DNA of 34,214 nucleotides. Origin: an uncultured Brachyspira sp. (GTDB lineage Bacteria > Spirochaetota > Brachyspiria > Brachyspirales > Brachyspiraceae). The stretch covers positions 1-34,214 of the forward strand of contig NZ_CAJTQJ010000024.1 in assembly GCF_910578695.1 (NCBI RefSeq), written 5' to 3'. Both the position numbers and the translations under genes were made by a program. Below, one piece after another: positions 7,199-16,457 of this stretch. The notes under the pieces were generated by a model, which was not told where the DNA came from, made no database searches, and saw only the letters and a list, made by a program, of their open reading frames with translations. Each line of letters starts with the position of its first letter. The first letter of the stretch is position 1.

Positions 7199-8509
7199 TT
7201 ATCTGCTTCTTGATGAAAAAATATTCATACTTTTTCTGTATTTAGCAACTGTTCTTCTTGATATTTCTATGCCTTCGCTTTTAAGTATGAGTCTGATCTT
7301 TTCATCGCTCAATTTTGCAGGAGAATTTTCTATAATTCTTTTTATAATTTCTTTAACGCCCCTAGAACCAAGTCCGTTTCCAACAGCTGCTGAGAAAAAA
7401 TATTTTATAGAAAATGTACCCCATACAGTATTAAGGTATTTGCCATTAGCTATTCTGCTTATAGTAGATTCGCTTAAATTAACCTCTAAAGACATATCTT
7501 TTAAAGTTAATGGCTTCATAAACTCTTTGCCGTACTCAAAGAAATTAAACTGAAATTTGAGTAAAGCTTCTCCTATTTTTAATAAAGTTTTTTTTCTTTC
7601 ATTGGAAGCATTTATTAGGCTTTCTGCTTCTTTCTTTTTTTCTTTTAAAAAGTTTATGCTGTCTTTACTTTTTTCTATATTTAATAGTTTAATATATTTT
7701 TTATTAATTTTCAAGTGCGGTATAAATGTTTCATCTGTTTTTACTATCCATTGATTATTTTCTTTTAAAATAAAAAGTTCAGGAATAATATATTTAATAG
7801 ATGATGCATCATATTCTCTTGCAGGATAAGGCTCTAATGTTTGTATCAGATTTAATGCTTTTAATATAGTATCTTCGTCTGTATTCAAATTTAAAGCTAT
7901 TTTTTTATAATTTTTTTTTGATAATTCATCTAAATAATTTTCTACAATATGTATTGCACTATCATATATATTTTTATCTTTTTCCAAACTTTCTTTTTTT
8001 TTCATCTTTAATTGTATTGAAAGACATTCATTAATATTTTTTGCAGCAACTCCGTAAGGGTCAAAAGTTTTTATTACAGATATTATTTTTTCTATTTTTT
8101 CTGTACTATAATTTAATATATTGGATAATTCATAACTTTCTATAGTCAGATATCCGTCATTATTTATAAAACTGCATATCTGTTCTGCTAATTCTGCTTC
8201 TTTTTTATTATTAAAAGCAATATCTATTTGGCTTTTCAAATGCGAGAATAAACTTTCTTTTCCATTTTCTACAGTATTTTCTATTATAGAATTAATATCT
8301 CCCGACGATGATTTTAAATAATTTTTTTCATTAAAATCATATTCTAAAAAAGGATTTTCTTCCATAGTTTTTTCTATCTTTTCTTTAAGTTCTACAGCAG
8401 GAATTGATATAATATCAAGCCATACTTTTGTTTGATAGTTCAGCCTTAAATCATTTTTTATTGCTGTTTTTATTGAAGTGTTTGATGATAATGATATATT
8501 ATTAGTCAT
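7199..8509 (-). CDS. rpoN: RNA polymerase sigma-54 factor
   Basis: Sigma-54 directs transcription from -24/-12 promoters with enhancer-binding ATPases. The 436-residue protein shows a region I (NYQTKVWLDIISIPAVELKE), a core-binding domain, the helix-turn-helix LSESTISRIANGKYL followed by WGTFSIKYFFS, and the RpoN box as SRRTVAKYRKSMNI close to the C-terminus. Region I is poorer in Gln than proteobacterial RpoN. The ATG at 8509 overlaps the stop of the upstream DUF4132 gene (ATGACTAA); the earlier in-frame TTG lacks a Shine-Dalgarno. It is followed by hpf, ptsN and hprK on the same strand. No sigma-54 promoter or enhancer-binding protein was noticed in this window. Confidence 0.96.
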   Translation of the reverse strand: MTNNISLSSNTSIKTAIKNDLRLNYQTKVWLDIISIPAVELKEKIEKTMEENPFLEYDFNEKNYLKSSSGDINSIIENTVENGKESLFSHLKSQIDIAFNNKKEAELAEQICSFINNDGYLTIESYELSNILNYSTEKIEKIISVIKTFDPYGVAAKNINECLSIQLKMKKKESLEKDKNIYDSAIHIVENYLDELSKKNYKKIALNLNTDEDTILKALNLIQTLEPYPAREYDASSIKYIIPELFILKENNQWIVKTDETFIPHLKINKKYIKLLNIEKSKDSINFLKEKKKEAESLINASNERKKTLLKIGEALLKFQFNFFEYGKEFMKPLTLKDMSLEVNLSESTISRIANGKYLNTVWGTFSIKYFFSAAVGNGLGSRGVKEIIKRIIENSPAKLSDEKIRLILKSEGIEISRRTVAKYRKSMNIFSSRSR

Positions 8510-11500
8510 AAAAACCAAGAGATAAGTAATGAAGCATTGTATTTATAAATCTTCTTTCTACACTAAAAGGAGAAATTACTTTAATAAATTTATTATGCTT
8601 TTCTAATTCATAGAATTTTATATAATCTATTATCATATCTTCATCATATATACTGCAGTTAATTTCGCATACTATTTTTAAAACATTATCAAGAAGATAA
8701 TATGAAGCATATTCATTGTAGTATTCTATTTTTATGTCTAATTCTTTTGATAATTTATCCATATATTCCATAGATAGTTTCTGACCATTAAAAGATGTTA
8801 TAATATTATCTTCTACATCATATTCCTGTAATTCATATCTTTTAATTTTTATTTGTTCTATAGGCTGATTTATTTCATAAAGCTCCAATTGATAATTCCA
8901 AACTTTACAGTAATCTTCATCTGAATCAATAGGATGATATAATGTTATATAATAGTTAGTTTTTTTAGGAAGCTCGTATAAATCCTCATCTATTGAGATT
9001 AATGATCCATCTTCCATATATCTGAAGCAGTCTATTAAATTATTATCTTCATCATAAACGCCCCAAATAAATCCAAGCGTAAAGTACTGCATAACAGGAT
9101 TTTCTACAAATACCTCAAAGAAAGTTTCATAATCCCATTTTCTGCCATTAAACATAACTTTTGTCAATTTTTCTCTTTGATATGAGATAATAGCATTCAG
9201 TGAATTTCTTGTATAAATAAAATCTTTTTTGGCATCTGCTGCTTTTGCCTCATCATCTCCTTCTATTGTTTCAGGCAGTTCTTTTAATATAGTATGATTT
9301 TCATTATCTATTATTTCTAAATATGAATCGCTTAAAAGCTGAATAGTGAATTTTTGATTGCCGTAATCTATAACTTTATTTCTTTCTATATTAAAACCTA
9401 AATTAGGCAAAACTTTATCAAATAAATTATCTATAGGAATATTCAAGCATTCTGAAGCTTTTTCAAATGAAGCCATAGCGGCATTTTTTAATACTTTATT
9501 TTTAGAGATATATATAATATTATTAATTATCATTAGAGCAAATTTTTTACCATTCATTGCTATTGCAGGTATTATATAAGCTGCTAAAGATGACTTAAAA
9601 TTATCATGCCAATATTCTATCTTTTCATATAAATTAGCTATTTGATTGTAATTGGCATAAATACAATAGGGTATAATAATATTTTTTTTACTTTCATCGC
9701 AATTATTATCAGTCCAATATTTATATATATTTTCAAATGCATCCCTTAAAGAATTCATATCAAATAAATCTATCATTTTATCTATATCTTTTATTCTATA
9801 AGGTTCTTCAAGAAGCATATATTCTAATAATATATATTTTATAATTTTCACAGGTATTTTTATTTTCTCATCATCTCTTAAAACAACTTCAGATATTAAG
9901 GCTTCATCTATAAAATCAATTAAATGTTCATAGCTGTCTTCATAGTAATCATCTATATAAATATTTATATCGTCTAAAGTTTTGAATTTAAATCCTTTTC
10001 TATTATAATTCCATTTTTTTATTATTTTTTTTAATTCAAACTGCACTTCTTCTCTATAGGCATGTATACTGCTTTCTATATATGCTCTGGAATTGTATTC
10101 ATCTTTTTCTATTAAGTTTAAAGCACATTTGATTATCTCTTTATTTTTGAGATGAAGAACATAGCATAATATAGAATAATTTGTAAAAGCTGCCTTATCC
10201 TTTTTATATAAAAGCTCTAAAAAATCTATTAAAGCATAACTTTTATATGAAACTGCTTTTAAAAATACTTTATCATTAAATATATTAACTATATAATCAG
10301 AATGGTTTTTTACTAATTTTAAAATATATTTGGTATTAAATATATAAATAGGGTATGTATACAAATATGTTATAATCAAATCTTTCAAATCAAGGTCATA
10401 CCCTTGTAAATAATCTAATATTTCTTTAAGCTTTATATTATAAAATTCTTTTCTATCTTTAATCATCAAAGGTATTGCCAAATTATACGGTAATGCTCTT
10501 AATAAAGCCCTAACAACTTTTCTTGCTTTTTCATTATAATCATATATAAGAACTATAATTTTTGTAGTAAATATTATTTCATTACTGAGACTTACTGATA
10601 TATTATATTTATCTACTGCTTTATTTTCTAATAAATCAAATATATTATCAGATTTTATATTGTATATTTTTTCTAATTCTTTTTTAAGATTTTCTATAAA
10701 ATAATCTATATTATTATCAAGAATCGATATATCAGCATTATCGTCTTTTGCATTTAAAAGAATGCAGTTTAATATTACTTTGATTTCTATAATATATGGT
10801 ACTTCCACTTCTTTTAATATGCTGTAAAGTTTATAAAATGACTCTTTATCATTAATATATAAATTTTTTATGCCTTCAAATATTTTATTTGAACTTACAA
10901 GTAAATTAGTATCTAAGTATTTTATGAGAAATATAAAATATTTGGGTACATTAAAATCTTTTAAATCGTATGTAAATTCATTAAAACTTTTGTTTGAAAA
11001 TTGGCTGCTGAAATTTTTTCTAGTTAAGAAAAATAATCTTATTAGATAAGCTAAATTTATAAGCAAATCTCTATTATCATTTAATATATTATTTTCTAAT
11101 AAATCCGTAAATTTGCTGACTATATCAGCATCTATATTAATTACAAACAGAAGAGATAATACAGCATCTAAATAATTAACTTTTTTTGAATATTCCAATA
11201 ATATTGATATTTTATCATAATCTTTATTATGTATTTTTATAGATAAAGCCATTAAAGCTATCAATATATTATCTTGATATTCATTAATTATTTCATCTAT
11301 GTCAGAACTGCATATACTTTCTATATATTTTTCTGTTTCTTTAGGAAAATATTTTTCTGCATAGCTGTAATATATAAGTATGTGCATTTTAGCATTTATT
11401 ATCTCATTTGATATAGGATTTACATTTTGTGAATTTCTTTTATATTCTCTGTCCCAGTCTTTTATTTTTTCTGCTGAAATACATTTAAGCATAGCTTCCT

Positions 11501-11792
11501 TTATACTCAATCCTGATATTATATTTATAATAAGTATTTCAAAAATATATATATTTTTTATGTCATGCATAGATATAACTTTAAACAGCTTTATCAGAGA
11601 TTCATTTTCTTTATTATTTATATATAAATCCAATAAATTTGAATATACAGAATGATTGTTAGATATAGAATAATTTATTTCTTTAGGATTAAAATTTACA
11701 GTATCATTTTCATTATAGACATATTTTTTTATATCATCTTTGTACGGATGATTTGTAAAAATATCATCTATATAACTTTCTTTTATATTCAT
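8502..11792 (-). CDS. Large DUF4132-domain protein (MolR/YehI-like C-terminus)
   Basis: A 1096-residue cytosolic-looking protein with no signal peptide. The first ~800 residues are Leu/Ile/Lys/Asp-rich and predicted mainly helical, reminiscent of HEAT-like solenoids, with no motif I can name. Residues ~840-1000 resemble the DUF4132 domain of the YehI/MolR group: GRKWDYETFFEVFVENPVMQ, then GFIWGVYDEDNNLI, CFRYMEDGSL, ITLYHPID and the YEINQPIEQ element. The molecular function of DUF4132 proteins is unknown; E. coli MolR was once described as a molybdate regulator. No WGR domain is visible. Its stop overlaps the rpoN start by 8 bases, so rpoN translation is probably coupled to it. Confidence 0.72.
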   Translation of the reverse strand: MNIKESYIDDIFTNHPYKDDIKKYVYNENDTVNFNPKEINYSISNNHSVYSNLLDLYINNKENESLIKLFKVISMHDIKNIYIFEILIINIISGLSIKEAMLKCISAEKIKDWDREYKRNSQNVNPISNEIINAKMHILIYYSYAEKYFPKETEKYIESICSSDIDEIINEYQDNILIALMALSIKIHNKDYDKISILLEYSKKVNYLDAVLSLLFVINIDADIVSKFTDLLENNILNDNRDLLINLAYLIRLFFLTRKNFSSQFSNKSFNEFTYDLKDFNVPKYFIFLIKYLDTNLLVSSNKIFEGIKNLYINDKESFYKLYSILKEVEVPYIIEIKVILNCILLNAKDDNADISILDNNIDYFIENLKKELEKIYNIKSDNIFDLLENKAVDKYNISVSLSNEIIFTTKIIVLIYDYNEKARKVVRALLRALPYNLAIPLMIKDRKEFYNIKLKEILDYLQGYDLDLKDLIITYLYTYPIYIFNTKYILKLVKNHSDYIVNIFNDKVFLKAVSYKSYALIDFLELLYKKDKAAFTNYSILCYVLHLKNKEIIKCALNLIEKDEYNSRAYIESSIHAYREEVQFELKKIIKKWNYNRKGFKFKTLDDINIYIDDYYEDSYEHLIDFIDEALISEVVLRDDEKIKIPVKIIKYILLEYMLLEEPYRIKDIDKMIDLFDMNSLRDAFENIYKYWTDNNCDESKKNIIIPYCIYANYNQIANLYEKIEYWHDNFKSSLAAYIIPAIAMNGKKFALMIINNIIYISKNKVLKNAAMASFEKASECLNIPIDNLFDKVLPNLGFNIERNKVIDYGNQKFTIQLLSDSYLEIIDNENHTILKELPETIEGDDEAKAADAKKDFIYTRNSLNAIISYQREKLTKVMFNGRKWDYETFFEVFVENPVMQYFTLGFIWGVYDEDNNLIDCFRYMEDGSLISIDEDLYELPKKTNYYITLYHPIDSDEDYCKVWNYQLELYEINQPIEQIKIKRYELQEYDVEDNIITSFNGQKLSMEYMDKLSKELDIKIEYYNEYASYYLLDNVLKIVCEINCSIYDEDMIIDYIKFYELEKHNKFIKVISPFSVERRFINTMLHYLSLGFYD

Positions 11793-11868
11793 TACATCCG
11801 CCCTAACAATCTATATAGATAATAATATATCATATTTTCAAAAAAAATGAATAATAAAAAAGAATAAA

Positions 11869-12705
11869 TTAATCAATTATGAATATAACTTTACAATTTT
11901 TTATAGCATTTTTTAAATTTCGGCTGCTCATAATTATACTTGCATCTTCATTTCCTATAACTAAATCGCTTGAAAGTCTTCCTCTGGTTCTCCAAGCTAC
12001 TATATTATAAGGCTTGCTTCCTACTATATTTGTAATATTTTGATTAGTAAGAAAAGAATTTGTAGAATATGTAATATATCCGTTTGTAGAGGCAACAGCT
12101 TTATTTATATATGCTATATTGTATATTTCATTTCCGTCTTCATCATATACTGTAGGAAATAATGAAGGAATAAAGCCTATATTTCTCGCATCTATAACAA
12201 GACTGTCATAATCTGTACCTGTATCAAAGTATGTTACAATAGGATTAGGCTTATATATATTTATATTATTTATCAAATCTGATAGAAGATTATTTGTTGT
12301 GATATCTAATGCCATAAGAACTTTTACGCTTGTTCTTGTAGGATATGATATGCCTACTAATCTTGCATTATTTATAGAAGTAACAACCTTTTCTTTTAAA
12401 AATCTATTTTCTTCCATTATGCTGTATATGGTATCTTCATTATCTATAGGAATATTTCCCAATATATCATATAATGTTTTCATTGTTTCTTCTTCTGCCT
12501 GCTGCTGCAGTATTAATAATGCTTCATGATGCAGACGGGTATCTGTTAGAAAATCGGCTGTTGCATCTGCATATATTGTATAAGTAGTATAATCAACTCT
12601 TCCTTCTCCTGTATTTACTAATATATTATTATTGGTAGTGGAAGTATATTGAGCAAAAAGCAACATATTTATAGTAATAAATAGTAAAATAACTTTGATA
12701 TTCAT
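11869..12705 (-). CDS. Secreted LPP20-family-like protein
   Basis: The 278-residue product starts with a Sec signal peptide (hydrophobic MNIKVILLFITINMLLFAQ, probable cleavage after FA; no lipobox Cys). The mature part contains a region like the LPP20 family of envelope proteins (ARLVGISYPTRTSVKVLMAL) and then a block YDSLVIDARNIGFIPSLFPT followed by VYDEDGNEIYN, which resembles the 'D(A)RG.G..P...P.I.DE.G..VY' element found in such exported proteins. The N-terminal mature part has a Gln/Glu-rich helix (LLILQQQAEEE). Function is not known; it is likely periplasmic or on the outer membrane. It stands alone, with a GGAG ribosome binding site. Confidence 0.6.
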   Translation of the reverse strand: MNIKVILLFITINMLLFAQYTSTTNNNILVNTGEGRVDYTTYTIYADATADFLTDTRLHHEALLILQQQAEEETMKTLYDILGNIPIDNEDTIYSIMEENRFLKEKVVTSINNARLVGISYPTRTSVKVLMALDITTNNLLSDLINNINIYKPNPIVTYFDTGTDYDSLVIDARNIGFIPSLFPTVYDEDGNEIYNIAYINKAVASTNGYITYSTNSFLTNQNITNIVGSKPYNIVAWRTRGRLSSDLVIGNEDASIIMSSRNLKNAIKNCKVIFIID

Positions 12706-12771
12706 ATAAACTCCAATATGCTGTAAATATTTTCGGTTTATAAAAAAAATACTTAAAGATATTTTTTTAAC

Positions 12772-13560
12772 TCATCTTCTTTTTTCTAATTTCTGAAGAT
12801 ATGTTGAAACATTTATATAACCATTATACTTCATAACTTCATACGGTTTTAATCCTATTGAATTCACATCTGTATAATTTATATCATTATATATAAGATA
12901 CCTTGCTATATCTATCTTGGTAGCATAGAACATAGCATTTTGCCCCCAATCATCTTTTTCATTTATATCCGCTTTCAAATCTTCTACTAAATACTTTATA
13001 AGCATAAGATGTTCATTTTCAACTGCATACATAAGAATAGTTTTTCCAAGTATATCTTTTTTGTTAATATCAGCTCCTCTTTTTATAAGGAGTTTTACTG
13101 AATATAAATCTCCGTATTCGCATGCATAATGAAGTGCTGTCTTGCCGTTATTATCAGAAATATTTATATCTGCATTATTATTAATAAGTAAATTCATTAT
13201 ATAAGGATAATTTGCAGATAATATTAAGGCATTTTCTCCATTATTATTTGTAATATTTATATCAGCATTTCTATCTATCAAGTAATCAGCTAAATCATAA
13301 TATCCTATAGATACAGCCTGCATTAATAGAGTATTTCCATCTTCATTTATTATATTTATATCATTGCCGTTTTCTAAATACTTTTCAATATTTTCTATTA
13401 TATCTGATAATTTACTATTATGATTAATATTATCAAATATAGTAGGTTTTTTTGGTATATTTGAATATTTTTCATAATCTGAAGCATCTATTATATTATC
13501 AAATGTATTAGGCATTAAGAATTTACATATTATCAATATCAAAACAAAATATTTTTTCAA
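12772..13560 (-). CDS. Exported ankyrin-repeat protein
   Basis: The 262-residue protein has an N-terminal hydrophobic signal (MKKYFVLILIICKFLMPN) and about six ankyrin repeats from residue ~75 on, with the usual GxTxLxxA...G..xxVxxLLxxGADIN pattern (for example NGKTALHYACEYGDLYSVK and LIKRGADINKKD). Ankyrin arrays bind other proteins; the partner is unknown. The start is TTG, supported by AGGAG 7 bases upstream; no ATG is suitably placed. Two shorter exported ankyrin proteins lie at 32-33 kb. The -35/-10 pair TTGAAA-16-TATATT lies just upstream. Confidence 0.85.
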   Translation of the reverse strand: MKKYFVLILIICKFLMPNTFDNIIDASDYEKYSNIPKKPTIFDNINHNSKLSDIIENIEKYLENGNDINIINEDGNTLLMQAVSIGYYDLADYLIDRNADINITNNNGENALILSANYPYIMNLLINNNADINISDNNGKTALHYACEYGDLYSVKLLIKRGADINKKDILGKTILMYAVENEHLMLIKYLVEDLKADINEKDDWGQNAMFYATKIDIARYLIYNDINYTDVNSIGLKPYEVMKYNGYINVSTYLQKLEKRR

Positions 13561-13583
13561 TAAAAAACTCCTATTTATGTTAA

Positions 13584-13611
13584 AATATAAACTTACTTAA
13601 AATATTTTCAA
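13584..13611 (-). promoter_or_regulatory. Possible promoter of the ankyrin gene
   Basis: On the minus strand TTGAAA (13611-13606) and TATATT (13589-13584) are 16 bases apart, upstream of the AGGAG site and TTG start at 13560. In such AT-rich DNA this is only moderate evidence. Confidence 0.35.
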
Positions 13612-13656
13612 GCTGTTAATTTATATTTTATAATTATATTCAAGCTAAGCTCTATA

Positions 13657-14400
13657 CTAATCATTTTTTATTTTTTCTAATTCGTTTAGCATAAACTCTA
13701 AATCGGATATAACTTTTTCCTCCTCCTTCTGATTCCTTAAAATATAAGCAGGGTGATATGTTGCTATTACAGGTACATCTCTTTCATTATTTTTATAGTA
13801 ATGAACCTTGTTTCTAGCTCTGCCGAATGGAGTTTTTAAGTCAAATTCTATTAAATTACCAAATCCATGTCTTCCCAATGCACATATTATTTTAGGATTA
13901 AGTATTTGAAGCTGTGCGGTAAAATAATCTCTGCAGTTTTGTTTTTCTTCAGGTAAAGGGTCTCTATTTTCAGGAGGTCTGCATTTTAAGGCATTCATAA
14001 TATAATATTTATTTATACTTAATTTTTCAATCCATTTATCAAGTAATTTACCGCCTCTGCCTACGAATGGAAGCCCTTGTTTGTCCTCATCTGCTCCCGG
14101 TGCTTCTCCTACAAATACAATATCAGGTTCTTCATCTCCTCTTCCAAATACTACATTTAACCTGCTGCTGCATAATGCCTCGCATTTCATACATTTTTCT
14201 ACTTCATTATATATTTTTTTAAGCCCTTCATTTTTGATTTCTTTCATTGATTCTGCACTCCTATTATTAATATTTTTTTCTTCTTTTTTTATTACTTTTT
14301 TTGGATTTCTTAATATTATTTTTTTATTATGCTGACTGCAAACGGTATTAGAGAATTTTATTTTATTATGCTGTAAAAAATATTCTTCTATTTTGTTCAT
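13657..14400 (-). CDS. Family 4 (iron-sulfur) uracil-DNA glycosylase
   Basis: This enzyme removes uracil from DNA. The 247-residue protein carries the four Cys of the [4Fe-4S] cluster (CMKCEALC region near residue 70, then LKCRPPENR and KQNCRDYF), motif A GEAPGADEDKQGLPFVGR and motif B HPAYILRN, all characteristic of family 4 UDG (also called SPO1 polymerase-related). The first ~60 residues are a Lys-rich extension without a known domain, seen in many bacterial members. It is a single gene; the ~248 bases upstream hold no recognisable feature. Confidence 0.93.
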   Translation of the reverse strand: MNKIEEYFLQHNKIKFSNTVCSQHNKKIILRNPKKVIKKEEKNINNRSAESMKEIKNEGLKKIYNEVEKCMKCEALCSSRLNVVFGRGDEEPDIVFVGEAPGADEDKQGLPFVGRGGKLLDKWIEKLSINKYYIMNALKCRPPENRDPLPEEKQNCRDYFTAQLQILNPKIICALGRHGFGNLIEFDLKTPFGRARNKVHYYKNNERDVPVIATYHPAYILRNQKEEEKVISDLEFMLNELEKIKND

Positions 14401-14648
14401 ATTAGTAAATCCTAAATATTATTTTTATAACATTATTTATATTATACAATAAAATAGAATTTATTAAAAATTCTTTCTTTATTTTATTACATATAATATC
14501 ATATCATATATTAATATTATACAGCATATTCCTATAAACTGACTATTATTAATTTAGAAGCATTAGTTTATTTGAAATTTTAGAATTGATTAATTTTTTT
14601 TAATATTTTTTATCTTTTGCAATATATAATATTTTTTCATAAAAATAC

Positions 14649-15506
14649 TTAATTATTATTTTTTCTGCCTGAATTTTTAAATATTGACAATGCATAAAGA
14701 ACTGCCGCTAATATTATTATAATTAAAGTAACAGCTCTATTAAAATTAATCTCTTCTTTATAAACAAAAATGGCAAGAAAAGTAGCAAATAAAGGCACCA
14801 AAAACTGCAGAAAACCCAAATCTGAAATTTGAAGATTTTTTGCAGCCTTAGCATACAAGTACAGAGGAATGCCTGTAGCTATTCCTGCAAACATTAGTGA
14901 AATCCAAGAGTAAATAGGCTGAGGAGACTGAGGAAAATATACTTTACTTAAAATTAACGATGGTAAGAGTATAGCAGATGTTTCTAAAAATAAACTCTCC
15001 CAGCCTGAATATATAGTCATCTTTTTGAATAAGCCGTATATTGAAAAAGTAAGCCCTATAAAAAATGCCATTATAGGCGGTTTTCCTACAGTTATAGTTT
15101 GGTAAATCATTCCTATAAACATTAAAACAATTGCCGCATACTCTAATGCTGTTTTTTTCTCTCTAAAAACTATAATGCCAATTAATATACTTAAAATAGG
15201 TGCTATATAATAAGCAAGCCCTGCCTCAAGTATATGCCCTGAATTGACAGTATAAATATATAAATACCAATTAACGCCTAAAAAAACTCCTGCCATGATT
15301 ATCAATATAAAAGGTTTTAATCCCCTGTATAAATTTGATTTCTTATATATAATTATTATCAAAGTAAATATAAAAGTAGTTATAACTCTAATTCCCAAAA
15401 CAAAAGCCGAATCAAAATTCTGAACAGATTTCCAATAAATAGGAAGAAGCCCCCATAATATATAAGCAGCAGAAGCTAGAAAAATAGATTTATTATTATT
15501 TGACAT
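14649..15506 (-). CDS. rarD: RarD-like EamA family transporter
   Basis: An integral inner-membrane protein of 285 residues with about ten transmembrane segments in two EamA halves, as in the drug/metabolite transporter superfamily. The start AAYILWGLLPIYWKSV is the typical RarD opening, and the C-terminal half contains APILSILIGIIVFREKKT, LQISDLGFLQFLVPLFA and FVYKEEINF. RarD was named from a chloramphenicol-sensitivity phenotype, but its substrate is not established. An upstream TTG (15518) is in frame but the ATG at 15506 is preferred; the ribosome binding site is weak in either case. Confidence 0.88.
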   Translation of the reverse strand: MSNNNKSIFLASAAYILWGLLPIYWKSVQNFDSAFVLGIRVITTFIFTLIIIIYKKSNLYRGLKPFILIIMAGVFLGVNWYLYIYTVNSGHILEAGLAYYIAPILSILIGIIVFREKKTALEYAAIVLMFIGMIYQTITVGKPPIMAFFIGLTFSIYGLFKKMTIYSGWESLFLETSAILLPSLILSKVYFPQSPQPIYSWISLMFAGIATGIPLYLYAKAAKNLQISDLGFLQFLVPLFATFLAIFVYKEEINFNRAVTLIIIILAAVLYALSIFKNSGRKNNN

Positions 15507-15580
15507 AAAAATATCCAATATAATTTTTTAAATTCTCAAATAAAGTTATTATACTAAACTTAATAAAAAAATATTTTTAA

Positions 15581-16243
15581 TTATGATATATTATATTTAT
15601 TTCCTCTAAGTTTATTAATAGTATCTTTTTTATCATCGCTGTCAATTACAGCACTTCCAGCTACAAGAAAATCAGCACCAGCCTCTAATACTTTACCGCA
15701 AGTTTTTAAATTAACTCCGCCGTCAACAGCAAGTATTATATCTCTGCTTCCTATTAATTCTTTAGCTTCTTTTATTTTTTTAACAGATGATTCTATAAAT
15801 TTCTGTCCTCCGAATCCGGGATTAACACTCATTAAAAGTAAATAATCAATATCATCAATAATAGGCTCTATAACATCAACTCTAGTATGAGGATTAAGTA
15901 CAATGCCTGCTTTGATATTATGAGCTTTTATCTGATAAATAAGTCTATGAATATGAATATTTCCTTCAAAATGTATGCTTATAATACTGCAGCCTGCTTC
16001 AGCAAAATCATCAATATGTTTTTCTGGATTTACTATCATTAAATGTGCATCAAGAGGAATACTGCTTATTTTTTTTATATCCGAAACTACTTTAGCACCA
16101 AATGTAATTTGAGGAACAAATACTCCATCCATTATATCCAAATGTAAATAATCGCTTCCTGCTTCTTCAAGCTCTTTTATACTTTTTTCCAAATTTGAAA
16201 ATGATGCTGTAAGTATTGAAGGAGCTATCATAATTTTATTCAT
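15581..16243 (-). CDS. rpe: Ribulose-phosphate 3-epimerase
   Basis: Interconverts ribulose-5-phosphate and xylulose-5-phosphate in the pentose phosphate pathway. The 220-residue TIM barrel has APSILTASF, the metal-binding HLDIMDGVFVPQITFG, DAHLMIVNPEKHI, SIHFEG, GIVLNPHTRVDVI, LMSVNPGFGGQKFI, AVDGGVNLKT and GADFLVAGSAV, matching the family throughout, with the catalytic Asp residues in DIMDG and AVDGG. An AAGGA ribosome binding site lies close to the edge of a palindromic element filling the space to rnc, which is transcribed in the same direction. Confidence 0.97.
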   Translation of the reverse strand: MNKIMIAPSILTASFSNLEKSIKELEEAGSDYLHLDIMDGVFVPQITFGAKVVSDIKKISSIPLDAHLMIVNPEKHIDDFAEAGCSIISIHFEGNIHIHRLIYQIKAHNIKAGIVLNPHTRVDVIEPIIDDIDYLLLMSVNPGFGGQKFIESSVKKIKEAKELIGSRDIILAVDGGVNLKTCGKVLEAGADFLVAGSAVIDSDDKKDTINKLRGNKYNIS

Positions 16244-16257
16244 AAAATTTTCCTTTT

Positions 16258-16367
16258 ATTGTTGTTATGCCCGCCTAAGAAGTCCGCCTTTGGTGAACTT
16301 GCCAGACACTCACAATTTTTATAATATCAGTTATTAGCTATTTTAAAGCTAGTTTATTGATAGCAAT
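16258..16367. repeat. Dispersed palindromic element, copy A (110 bp)
   Basis: The element begins ATTGTTGTTA and ends ATAGCAAT, a short terminal inversion. It contains CAGACACTCACAATTTTTAT (16303-16322), identical to 29631-29650 in copy C, and a 3' part (AGCTAGTTTATTGATAGC) also matching copy C and, inverted, the left end of the block at 25823. A 5' hairpin with arms AAGTCCGCC and GGTGAACTT around TTT is imperfect. It lies between rnc and rpe, ending just upstream of the rpe ribosome binding site. Confidence 0.75.
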
Positions 16368-16369
16368 AA

Positions 16370-16439
16370 AATAAAAAACTTGTGGGTTGCCTGAGATTCA
16401 TAGAATGTCAGGCAATAATTAACAAACAAGTTTTTTATT
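16370..16439. repeat. Nested perfect palindrome between rnc and rpe
   Basis: An outer stem AATAAAAAACTTGT (16370-16383) pairs perfectly with ACAAGTTTTTTATT (16426-16439), and an inner stem TTGCCTGA (16387-16394) pairs with TCAGGCAA (16408-16415). With A/T-rich flanks it could act as a terminator or RNA-processing site downstream of rnc. RNase III itself cleaves such long stems, so autoregulation is conceivable. Confidence 0.8.
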
Positions 16440-16457
16440 AGTAAATAAATAAAATTA

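Noticed and set aside
6863..7213. 116-codon plus-strand ORF over hpf
   Set aside because: Antisense to the conserved S30AE domain; no ribosome binding site or homology signs.
7199..8509. Sigma-54 (-24/-12) promoters near rpoN or the PTS genes
   Set aside because: Scanning by eye for TGGCAC-N5-TTGC found no convincing match in intergenic DNA.
14401..14648. Possible RNA gene or riboswitch upstream of the UDG gene and after rarD
   Set aside because: Only AT-rich sequence with no stable stem or conserved motif was seen.
16258..16439. Insertion sequence between rnc and rpe
   Set aside because: No transposase reading frame fits; only short palindromic segments are present.
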